Source: Chloroflexota bacterium (GTDB taxonomy: Bacteria; Chloroflexota; Limnocylindria; Limnocylindrales; CSP1-4). Taken from it: 7,669 nt of DNA. Positions 1 through 5,889 of the stretch are shown in pieces (within the stretch, counting starts at the first letter, position 1; each line of letters starts with the position of its first letter). The translations under genes and the position numbers were made by a program. Under the pieces are notes generated by a model. That model was not told the DNA's origin. It made no database searches and saw only the letters and a list, made by a program, of their open reading frames with translations. Location of the stretch: assembly GCA_021802185.1 (NCBI GenBank), contig JAKAAV010000099.1:1-7669 (forward strand), in the 5' to 3' direction.

Positions 1-1038
1 CAGCAGCCGCGGGGACCCGAGGTGGCGCGGTCGCGCGGGCGGTGTCGACCGCCACGTCCCGAGCGCCCGCCGGATCGTCCCCTCCACGGAGGAGGCGCCC
101 GCGTCGGCCGGGTGTTCGAGGAGGACACCGGTGAGCCCCTGCGCCGGCACGTTGGCGACGAGTCGGTGCCGGAGCAGGCGGCGTTCTCCCCCGGCGGCGA
201 GCGTGTCGAGCGTCACGCCGGAAGCCCCGGAGGCCACGGCGTCCGGCCAGACGGCATCCAGCGTGGAGCGGCCCGCCTCGTCGAAGAGGTCGGCGAACGG
301 ATGCCCGATGAGCGACTCGGCCGGGATCCCGAGCAGCGGCTCGACACCAGCCGATCCGTCGACGATGCGCCGGTCGCGATCGACCACGAGGACCGCCGCC
401 CGGGGCGCCGGGACGGCCGGGCGGCGCATGTCGAGCAGGTCGAACGTCTCGAAGCGAAGGTCGCGTACCACGGCCAGGAACCGAGGGTCGAACCCGGGTC
501 CATGCGGCCGTTCGGAGAAGTAGGTGCGCATGAGATCCCGGTCCGGCCAGACGGCCGCCACGACCAGCTCCGTCTCGGACCCCCGCGCCCGGCGCCCGAC
601 GAGCAGCACGCGGACCAGGCCCGCGGCCTGCAGGGAGGATTCGGCATCGCGCACGAGGGCGAGCGCGAGCGGTTCCTCGCGCACCGGCACGACGCACCGG
701 ACGAGCCCGATCGCGCCGGACCGGATGGCAGCGGCCGGTGGCGGTGCCACACCCTCACCGTCCGCCAGCTCGAAGTGCTCCGGCGCGGCGAACGCGACGC
801 GATTCCCGAGCGTGCGCAGTGCGGGCGTCGGCTGGGCGAGGGCATCGACGGCCGCGATGGCCCCAAGGTCCCTCCAGAGGGAGATCGCGAGAAGCCGGGC
901 GCCGGGCGGGTCGTGCCGGACGCTCGCCGCGGCCCATGTCGCCCCATCCAGGCCCTCGGCCTCGGCAACACGCACGATCTCGTTGAGCAGCGTGGGATCC
1001 GGAGCATGCAGGTGGCCGGTGAAAAGCCGCAGGATCAT
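1..1038 (-). CDS. PAS-domain regulator, N-terminal part (runs off left edge)
   Basis: The frame stays open for 346 codons from ATG at 1038 to the window edge, with no stop. Residues about 1-95 and 108-200 each look like a small ferredoxin-like alpha/beta module (EthD or antibiotic-biosynthesis-monooxygenase type); note the hydrophobic strands and 'AISLWRDLGAIAAVDAL' near 51-67. Residues about 213-310 resemble a PAS domain: 'AAVLVVDRDRRIVDGSAGVEPLLGIP' spans this start, followed by 'LIGHPFADLF' at 243-252. The Arg/Pro-rich tail (326-346) looks like a linker, so a C-terminal output domain, perhaps a LuxR-type HTH, probably lies beyond the edge; that is inference. The start is uncertain: no strong ribosome site precedes 1038, and an in-frame GTG lies at 1071. 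It is probably a separate transcription unit from the sugar operon, given the 282-nt gap. The other frames here are Arg/Ser/Pro-rich shadows. Confidence 0.65.
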   Translation of the reverse strand, partial: MILRLFTGHLHAPDPTLLNEIVRVAEAEGLDGATWAAASVRHDPPGARLLAISLWRDLGAIAAVDALAQPTPALRTLGNRVAFAAPEHFELADGEGVAPPPAAAIRSGAIGLVRCVVPVREEPLALALVRDAESSLQAAGLVRVLLVGRRARGSETELVVAAVWPDRDLMRTYFSERPHGPGFDPRFLAVVRDLRFETFDLLDMRRPAVPAPRAAVLVVDRDRRIVDGSAGVEPLLGIPAESLIGHPFADLFDEAGRSTLDAVWPDAVASGASGVTLDTLAAGGERRLLRHRLVANVPAQGLTGVLLEHPADAGASSVEGTIRRALGTWRSTPPARPRHLGSPRLL

Positions 1039-1103
1039 GTTCCGACCATCGAACGGCAGGCACCCTCCCACGCGCGCCGCTGGCCGCGGCGCCCGACGGC
1101 ATT

Positions 1104-1117
1104 CTCACCCCTGTGAG
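1104..1117. promoter_or_regulatory. Perfect 5-bp inverted repeat, possible operator
   Basis: The arms CTCAC and GTGAG are separated by CCCT. The site lies 66-79 nt upstream of the putative ATG (1038) of the PAS regulator, where an operator or 5'-leader hairpin could sit. A match this short can arise by chance, so the regulatory role is inference. Confidence 0.25.
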
Positions 1118-1138
1118 CCTGAAGATCGGTATCAGATC

Positions 1139-1151
1139 CGTGACAGTCACG
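1139..1151. promoter_or_regulatory. Perfect 13-nt palindrome CGTGACAGTCACG, possible operator
   Basis: Two 6-bp arms surround a single central A. An overlapping, wider inverted repeat pairs TGACAG (1141-1146) with CTGTCA (1160-1165) at 13-nt spacing. The site is about 100 nt upstream of the PAS-regulator start, and its size and position suit binding by a dimeric regulator. No family consensus that I know is matched. Function is inferred from symmetry and position only. Confidence 0.35.
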
Positions 1152-1201
1152 AGGGGTTCCTGTCAGAACCACAGAAAGCCTCGCCGAGCTCTCGTCCGAG
1201 A

Positions 1202-1228
1202 TCCGCCGTCCGCCGTCCGCCGTCCGCC
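1202..1228. repeat. 7-bp tandem repeat (TCCGCCG), about 3.9 copies
   Basis: Units run 1202-1208, 1209-1215 and 1216-1222, with a partial fourth at 1223-1228, all identical. The repeat lies in the non-coding gap and could vary in length by slippage. No function is evident. Confidence 0.75.
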
Positions 1229-1248
1229 CGACGACGATGTGGCGCGCC

Positions 1249-1294
1249 GGTCCGGGCCGACGGCCACCGTGTGGACGGCCACCGCCCACGGACC
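1249..1294 (-). terminator. GC-rich stem-loop after the phosphorylase gene, possible terminator
   Basis: GGTCCGGGC (1249-1257) can pair with GCCC (1284-1287) and GGACC (1290-1294), leaving a 2-nt bulge. Inside the loop CCAC/GTGG (1264-1267/1271-1274) can form a second small hairpin. The element begins about 27 nt past the TAG at 1321-1323 in the direction of transcription. There is no T-run after it on the minus strand, so it is not a classical intrinsic terminator. It could still stop or stabilise the operon's 3' end. Confidence 0.25.
1259..1284. repeat. 11-bp direct repeat GACGGCCACCG, two copies
   Basis: Identical copies at 1259-1269 and 1274-1284 are offset by 15 nt. They lie inside the foldable segment downstream of the phosphorylase stop codon. 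They may reflect local duplication. Confidence 0.6.
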
Positions 1295-1320
1295 TCCCAG
1301 GCCCGACACCCGCGCCCGCC

Positions 1321-2817
1321 CTACACGGGCCGCCGTTCGGCCCGGCCCACCGGGTCGGTCGCCGTCACCCACGCTTCGCCGGTGCCGACGTCCGCGTCGA
1401 GCTCGCAGCAGTCCTCTCCACGCCGCCACCTGAGCCGCAACCTCGACGCCTCGTAGTCGACCGCCAGCTCACCCTTGAACGCCGGGTGCTCACGCCGCAG
1501 CCGCACGAGGTCGAGGATCCGGCCCACGATCGGGCGCCCGAGCGCAGCCGCGATCTCGTCGCGCGTGTAGTCGTGCCGGTTGACCGCCCGGCCGTCGCCC
1601 GTCGCGGCAACGGCCGCCGCGTCGTTCTCGCCCGCGAGGAGCCCGACGTAGTAGAGCTGGGGAACGCCGGGCGCGAACAGCTGGATCGCGCGCGCGAGCG
1701 CGTAGCGGTCGTCGTCGCCGAGCGCCGAGCGGTACGTGATGTTCAGCTGGTGGACGTCGACGCCGGCATCTGCCTGGGAGGCCGACAGCAGCCGGTTGGC
1801 GTTGCCGCCGCGCCCGATGACCAGGTCGGTCAGCCGCTGCATCGAGTCGGGCGGCAGGATCCCGTCGAGGTCGGGCCGGATCGGGATTCCGTCGTGGCAG
1901 TCGAGCGTCGTGACCTGCCGGGCCGGCGACTGCGCGAGATGGAGGCCAAGCCGCTCTGCCGAGCCGGTCACGAGCGCGTCGAGCACCAGCCCGGGCAGCA
2001 CGAAGTCGTACGTCCAGTACCCTCGCGCCGCGAGCTTCCGGTGGGTCTCCCGGACGTCGTGAATCTCGGGCAGGAGCACGAGATCGAACGAGCCGGCGAC
2101 CGAGACGATCCAGTCGAGGAACTCGTAGATCCCGGGCTCGACCATGAAGCAGCTCGTGCCTGCCTGCTTCACGACGTAGCCGACCGCGTCGAGCCGGACG
2201 ATCCGGACGCCCTGTTCCGCGAAGAACCGCAACCACGACGTGAGGAGCCCGCGGGTCGCGGGCGACCGGACGTCCAGGTCGATCTGCTCGGACCAGTCGC
2301 GCGCTCCGAACGACGTCCACACGCGCTCCCGTTCGCCCGTTTCCTCGACCGCGATCTCGGTGAACGGCGCGTCGGGCTTGCGCAGGAAGATGCGCGCGAC
2401 GTCGGCCGCGGGAGGGTCGCCGCCGGGCCAGACCTTGTCGAGGGTGACGAAGAGGTCGGCGTGCGGCGAGCGGCGCCCCCGGCGCACGAAGTCCCGGAAC
2501 TCCGGTGAACGGCGCGAGATGTGGTTGACCATCAGGTCGAGCATCACGTCGTGCCGCTCGGCGAGGTGCCGGACGTCGGCCCACGTCCCGAAGCGCGGGT
2601 CGATCTCGAGGTATGTCGTCGGGGCGAACCCACGGTCTCCCGACGACGGGAACGGGGGCAGCACGTGGACGCCGGTGAACAGCCCGTCGAGCGGGCCGCG
2701 CAGCAGGGCCTCGAGCGCGGCGAGGTCGCCCCCGAGCGAGTCGGGGTACGTCAGGAGCTGCGGGCCGCGTCGCACGAACTGACCTCCCATTCGCCACTGG
2801 GGCGCGTGATCCGGCAC
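1321..2817 (-). CDS. GH13_18 phosphorylase, sucrose 6(F)-phosphate phosphorylase-like
   Basis: This is a cytoplasmic enzyme of the sucrose phosphorylase subfamily, 498 aa from GTG 2817. The family cleaves an alpha-glucoside with phosphate to glucose 1-phosphate, with retention. Visible motifs: 'LITYPDSLGG'-like start (21-30), 'LPPFPSSGDRGFAP' (53-66), 'DLMVNH' (94-99), nucleophile Asp210 in 'RLDAVGY', acid/base Glu251 in 'LLPEIHD', stabiliser Asp309 in 'LDCHDG', and 'GVPQLYYVGLLAG' (384-396). The acceptor loop reads 'VDVHQLN' (353-359). His356 stands where plain sucrose phosphorylases carry Tyr, and Arg146 in 'FLRKP' may be a second phosphate contact; both point to sucrose 6(F)-phosphate. The start is unsure: GTG 2817 lies 6 nt after the upstream stop, but ATG 2790 fits the family length better; neither has a strong ribosome site. 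It is last in the operon. Family is secure; exact substrate is not. Confidence 0.88.
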   Translation of the reverse strand: MPDHAPQWRMGGQFVRRGPQLLTYPDSLGGDLAALEALLRGPLDGLFTGVHVLPPFPSSGDRGFAPTTYLEIDPRFGTWADVRHLAERHDVMLDLMVNHISRRSPEFRDFVRRGRRSPHADLFVTLDKVWPGGDPPAADVARIFLRKPDAPFTEIAVEETGERERVWTSFGARDWSEQIDLDVRSPATRGLLTSWLRFFAEQGVRIVRLDAVGYVVKQAGTSCFMVEPGIYEFLDWIVSVAGSFDLVLLPEIHDVRETHRKLAARGYWTYDFVLPGLVLDALVTGSAERLGLHLAQSPARQVTTLDCHDGIPIRPDLDGILPPDSMQRLTDLVIGRGGNANRLLSASQADAGVDVHQLNITYRSALGDDDRYALARAIQLFAPGVPQLYYVGLLAGENDAAAVAATGDGRAVNRHDYTRDEIAAALGRPIVGRILDLVRLRREHPAFKGELAVDYEASRLRLRWRRGEDCCELDADVGTGEAWVTATDPVGRAERRPV

Positions 2818-2823
2818 GGGACG

Positions 2824-4020
2824 CTACCCGTGGAGTATCGAGCGCACGGCGAGCGTCAGGAGCCTCGCCCGCGCGTCCCCATATCCCCCCATCTGATTGC
2901 TGAGATACGCGAAGCCGACCCGGTGCTCGTCGTCGGCGAACCCCAGCTGGCCGCCGGCACCGGCGTGGCCGAAGCTCCGTGGGCCGAGCATCGGCTGACC
3001 CGGCGGCGATGCGAGCTGGAAGCCGGTCCCCCACCGCGCTCCGTCGTCCGGCATACCGGACAGCTGTGCGCCGCCGGACTGCTCGACGAGCGCGTCCTCG
3101 ACGGACCGCGCGGACAGGAGTCGAGGCCCCTCCACGTCCGACACGCACGCCGCATACGCCCGCGCGAGCGACCGTGCCGTGCTGATGCCGTTCGCGGCGG
3201 GAATCTCGGCGTGCTGGATGGCGGGGTCGTTGAACGTGACGTACCGGCCGCACGCCGGGAACTCGAACGCGCCGCCCATCGTCAGGCTCCGCTCGACGGT
3301 CCGGTTCGCGGCGGCGATCCGGGCGCTCTCACGCGCATCCTCGGAGTCCTCGTCGGGCAGGGGCGCCTCCATGAAGGCGACCGGGACCGGCGCCGGGTCG
3401 GGCAGGCCGATCCACGTCCGCAGGCCGAGGCGATCTCCCACCGCTCGGCGGAACCAGGCGCCAGGAGTGAGGCCGGTGATCCGCCGGATGACCTCGCCGA
3501 TCAGCCAGCCGTACGTCATCGCGTGATACAGGTGTCCCGTGCCCGGCTCCCACAGCGGCGCCTGCGCCTCGATCGCCCGGACGACCGGCTCCCACGCCGC
3601 GACCTCGTCGACCGAGAGATCGCGGTCGAGGGCGGGAAGCCCGGCGCGATGGCTGAGCACCTGGCGGACGGTGATCGCCGCCTTGCCGTGGGGCGCGAAC
3701 TCCGGCCAGTAGCGGGCGACCGGTGCGTCGAGCTCGAGGCGGCCCTCCTGCGCGAGGAGGTATGCGCAGATCGCCACGAGTCCCTTCGAGCACGAGAAGA
3801 TGACGGCGGACGTCTCGGCCTCCCACGGTCGACCCGTTCGGGCATTGGCGAGCCCCGCCCACAGGTCGACGACCTTCCGCCCGTCGACGTACACCGCGCA
3901 GGCCGCGCCGAGGTCTCCCCGCGACCGGAAGTTCTCGACGAACACGTCGGCCACCGCGCCGTAGCCATCCTCGGCGCCACCCCCGAGCCGGATCTCCGCT
4001 CGTCCTGCGAGATCCGTCAT
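2824..4020 (-). CDS. Serine hydrolase, beta-lactamase/CubicO (class C-like) family
   Basis: The 398-aa protein belongs to the penicillin-binding/class C beta-lactamase fold family, whose members include esterases, lactonases and peptidases. The nucleophile motif is Ser76-Cys-Ser-Lys79 in 'IFSCSKG' (SxxK). A Tyr at 165 in 'YHAMTYGWL' fits the YxN-equivalent position. 'FGHAGAGGQLGF' (350-361) replaces the KTG box, as is usual in esterase-like members. 'VRQVLSHRAGLP' (118-129) is another family hallmark. No signal peptide or membrane segment is visible, so the protein should be cytoplasmic, which argues against a cell-wall or antibiotic role. ATG 4020 has a GAGG 8 nt upstream (4029-4032). It lies between the permease and the phosphorylase, ending 6 nt before the latter's GTG. 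It may deacylate or hydrolyse an imported glycoside; the substrate cannot be read from sequence. Confidence 0.85.
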   Translation of the reverse strand: MTDLAGRAEIRLGGGAEDGYGAVADVFVENFRSRGDLGAACAVYVDGRKVVDLWAGLANARTGRPWEAETSAVIFSCSKGLVAICAYLLAQEGRLELDAPVARYWPEFAPHGKAAITVRQVLSHRAGLPALDRDLSVDEVAAWEPVVRAIEAQAPLWEPGTGHLYHAMTYGWLIGEVIRRITGLTPGAWFRRAVGDRLGLRTWIGLPDPAPVPVAFMEAPLPDEDSEDARESARIAAANRTVERSLTMGGAFEFPACGRYVTFNDPAIQHAEIPAANGISTARSLARAYAACVSDVEGPRLLSARSVEDALVEQSGGAQLSGMPDDGARWGTGFQLASPPGQPMLGPRSFGHAGAGGQLGFADDEHRVGFAYLSNQMGGYGDARARLLTLAVRSILHG

Positions 4021-4042
4021 GCCGCGTGCCTCGAGCGCAGCA

Positions 4043-4071
4043 CGGGCCCGCGCGGCAGGGCACGCGGCCCG
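4043..4071 (-). other. Stem-loop in the permease-hydrolase gap
   Basis: CGGGC-C-CGCG (4043-4052) pairs with CGCG-GCCCG (4063-4071): nine G-C pairs, one bulged C and a 10-nt loop. It lies in the 73-nt gap (4021-4093) between the MalG-type permease and the serine hydrolase. No U-tract follows, so it is unlikely to be a full terminator. It could reduce read-through or protect the upstream mRNA. In sequence this GC-rich, chance pairing is possible. Confidence 0.3.
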
Positions 4072-4090
4072 AGCGGCCCGAACGGCCCGC
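4064..4090. repeat. 9-bp tandem repeat (GCGGCCCGA), three copies
   Basis: The copies are 4064-4072 and 4073-4081 (identical) and 4082-4090 (two end differences). They fall directly after the permease stop codon (4094-4096), in the widest gap inside the operon, and overlap the right arm of the stem-loop at 4043-4071. Confidence 0.6.
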
Positions 4091-4093
4091 GCG

Positions 4094-4918
4094 TCATCCC
4101 TTCACCGAGCCCTGGAGGAGCGCCGCGACGAACTGGCGCTGGAAGACGAGGAAGACGAGCAGCGACGGCAGCAGGATGAGGAGCGCGCCCGCGCTGAGAA
4201 GCGGGATGTCGGTCGCGTAGTGGCCCTGGAACGCGCCGAGCGCCCCGGCCATCGTGCGCTGCGTCGGGTCCTGGACGAGCACCAGGGCGAGCAGGAACTG
4301 GTTCCACGTCCACACCGAGAGCAGGATCGTGAGCGAGGCGATCGCGGGACGCGCGAGCGGCACGTGGATCCGCCAGAAGAGGTCCCACGTCGATGCGCCG
4401 TCGACACGCGCGGCCTCGGACAGCTCCGAGGGCATGTTCACGAAGTGCGCGCGCATCCAGTACACGGAGAACGGCATGTACAGCCCGATCAGCGGCAGGA
4501 TGATCGCGAGGCGCGAGTTGATCAGGCCGAAGCTGCGGACGAGGTAGTAGAGCGGCGTGATGATCCCCTCGAGCGGGAGCGTCAGGCCGAGCAGGAACAG
4601 CAGGAACAGGACGCGCGCGCCGGGGATGCGCAGGTGCCCGATCGCGAAGCCGGCCATCGTCGAGATCGTGACCGACACCGGCACGACGCCGACCACGATG
4701 AGCGTGCTCGAGAAGAGCAGGACCGGCATGTCCGCGACCTGGAACGCCCGGGCGAAGTTGCCCCATTGCGGGTTCGCGGGCCAGTCGATGCCGAGCGGCA
4801 CGGACCCGGACGGGTGCAGGGCCGTCGTGAAGAGGCTGATGAACGGCAGCAGCGTGACGAGCATCAGCACGACCAGGACGACGCTGCCGGTCACGACTTC
4901 CCGTCGCTGCATGATCAC
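4094..4918 (-). CDS. Carbohydrate ABC transporter permease, MalG-like (CUT1)
   Basis: This is an inner-membrane subunit of a sugar importer, 274 aa, a normal length. Six membrane segments are visible at about 10-32, 68-92, 102-122, 136-155, 193-215 and 239-260. The cytoplasmic EAA loop that docks on the ATPase reads 'SEAARVDGAS' (167-176), followed by 'IHVPLARPA' (184-192). The C-terminus 'LLQGSVKG' is characteristic of MalG-type subunits. The chosen start is GTG 4918, which overlaps the TGA of the upstream permease by 4 nt (GTGA) and has GGGGGGTGAG at 4924-4933. An ATG two codons further in (4912) is a near-equal alternative. The overlap implies translational coupling with the MalF-type partner. 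The substrate is inferred to be an alpha-glucoside from the phosphorylase downstream. No ATPase gene is in the window. Confidence 0.93.
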   Translation of the reverse strand: MIMQRREVVTGSVVLVVLMLVTLLPFISLFTTALHPSGSVPLGIDWPANPQWGNFARAFQVADMPVLLFSSTLIVVGVVPVSVTISTMAGFAIGHLRIPGARVLFLLFLLGLTLPLEGIITPLYYLVRSFGLINSRLAIILPLIGLYMPFSVYWMRAHFVNMPSELSEAARVDGASTWDLFWRIHVPLARPAIASLTILLSVWTWNQFLLALVLVQDPTQRTMAGALGAFQGHYATDIPLLSAGALLILLPSLLVFLVFQRQFVAALLQGSVKG

Positions 4919-5886
4919 AGCGGCTCACCCCCCGTCATGCGCTGGATCGGCAGGACCACGACGAGCACGAGGATGACGAGCACGACGGCGAGCGCCGAGG
5001 CGAGGCCGACCTGCTGCCCGACGAACGCGAGCTGGTAGATCTCGAGACCGGGCACCATCGTGGCCAGCCCGGGCCCACCGCCCGTCGAGATGTAGACGAT
5101 GTCGAAGCTCGCGAGCGCGGCGATCGCGGTGACCGTGATGCACACGGCGATCTCGTTGCGCAGGCTCGGCACGGTGATCGCCCAGAACTCCTGGACGGCC
5201 CCGGCACCGTCGATGCGCGCTGATTCGTAGAGGGCGGGGTCGATCTTGCCCATGCCCGTCAGGAGCAGCACGGTGCACAGACCGAGCAGCACCCAGACGC
5301 CGATCAGCCCGACCGCCGGGAGCGCGGTCCCGAAATCGCCGAGCCAGGCGCGCGTGATGCCGCCGAGCCCGATCGCGCCGAGGATCTGGTTGACGACGCC
5401 GGACAGGGCGAGCACCCAGCTCCATGCGATGCCTGCGGCGACGAGCGGGATGACCTGGGGCAGGAACAGCACCGTGCGCGCGGCGGTCCCGATCCGGCCC
5501 GTCACGACGCGCCGGATGAGCGACGCGACCACGAGGCCGAGGCCGACGGAGATCACGCAGAAGAACAGGATGAGCTGGAACGCGTTGGTCAGGATCTGGA
5601 TGAAGTTCTGGTCGGTCAGGACCGTCACGTAGTTCTTCAGGCCGACCCACTGCGACGCCCCGATGCCGTCCCATCGATACAGCGAGTACTGCACCGTGAT
5701 CACGAGCGGCTGGAGCACGAAGACGATGTAGACGAGGAGCGCCGGCGCGACGAGCAGCCAGCCGGCCCAGTTGGCCCTGCGGAGCGCCCGGAGCCGGGAA
5801 CGCCGCAGGGCCGTGGCGGGTCGATCCTGCGCCCGAGCGCCTGCCCGCAGGGCGGCACGCGCGGGCGCGGGATCACTCTGGGACAC
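4915..5886 (-). CDS. Sugar ABC transporter permease, MalF-like (CUT1)
   Basis: This 323-aa inner-membrane protein is the partner of the MalG-like subunit. A basic, Ala/Arg-rich cytoplasmic N-terminus (1-40) precedes the first membrane segment 'WLLVAPALLVYIVFVLQPL' (43-61). 'YSLYRWDG' (67-74) and 'FVGLKNY'-like 'WVGLKNY' (80-86) are typical of this family. The EAA-type loop reads 'YESARIDGAGAVQEFWAITVP' in part at 220-240, with the conserved Gly at 227. 'STGGGPG' (267-273) precedes the last periplasmic region, and the final segment is about 296-314. The start is GTG 5886, 4 nt after the end of the binding-protein stop codon region (gap 5887-5889), with only a weak ribosome site, so expression probably depends on coupling. 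Few alternative starts exist before the first membrane segment. Confidence 0.93.
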   Translation of the reverse strand: MSQSDPAPARAALRAGARAQDRPATALRRSRLRALRRANWAGWLLVAPALLVYIVFVLQPLVITVQYSLYRWDGIGASQWVGLKNYVTVLTDQNFIQILTNAFQLILFFCVISVGLGLVVASLIRRVVTGRIGTAARTVLFLPQVIPLVAAGIAWSWVLALSGVVNQILGAIGLGGITRAWLGDFGTALPAVGLIGVWVLLGLCTVLLLTGMGKIDPALYESARIDGAGAVQEFWAITVPSLRNEIAVCITVTAIAALASFDIVYISTGGGPGLATMVPGLEIYQLAFVGQQVGLASALAVVLVILVLVVVLPIQRMTGGEPL

Positions 5887-5889
5887 GGG

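Larger units (their letters stand above)
1039..1320. other. Gene-free spacer between phosphorylase and PAS regulator
   Basis: This 282-nt stretch is the only sizeable non-coding gap in the window. It holds two short perfect palindromes near the regulator, a 7-bp tandem repeat, an 11-bp direct repeat and a GC-rich foldable segment close to the phosphorylase stop. It should contain the promoter of the PAS regulator, but I could not find a convincing -35/-10 pair at normal spacing on the minus strand. Short ORFs crossing it are Arg/Pro-rich and not protein-like. Confidence 0.6.

Noticed and set aside
755..1103. Minus-strand ATG at 1103 preceded by a purine-rich GGGGTGAG, opening a roughly 116-codon frame
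   Set aside because: The frame is out of phase with the regulator and encodes a low-complexity Arg/Ala/Pro product, so the ribosome-like site is probably chance.
22..1116. 364-codon open frame on the plus strand over the left edge
   Set aside because: It is Arg/Pro/Gly-rich with no domain. The opposite strand gives a protein-like product with a PAS-like region, which is missed if only frames closed by a stop are considered.
1202..1284. Short direct repeats as a possible CRISPR array
   Set aside because: Units of 7 and 11 bp without unique spacers of regular length, and no cas genes in the window.
1237..2508. 423-codon open frame on the plus strand
   Set aside because: It is antisense to the phosphorylase and has no domain signature.
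2824..4020. Antibiotic-resistance beta-lactamase
   Set aside because: There is no export signal, the KTG box is replaced by a Gly-rich HAG motif, and the neighbours are sugar-uptake genes, so an esterase-like role fits better.
2521..4179. 552-codon open frame on the plus strand
   Set aside because: It is antisense to the serine hydrolase and part of the phosphorylase, both with clear catalytic motifs. Its product is Arg/Glu/Asp-rich without recognisable domains, a usual by-product of high GC at third positions.
4019..5038. 339-codon open frame on the plus strand
   Set aside because: It is antisense to the MalG-like permease. The very charged Glu/Arg/Asp product is the mirror of a hydrophobic membrane protein, not a real gene.
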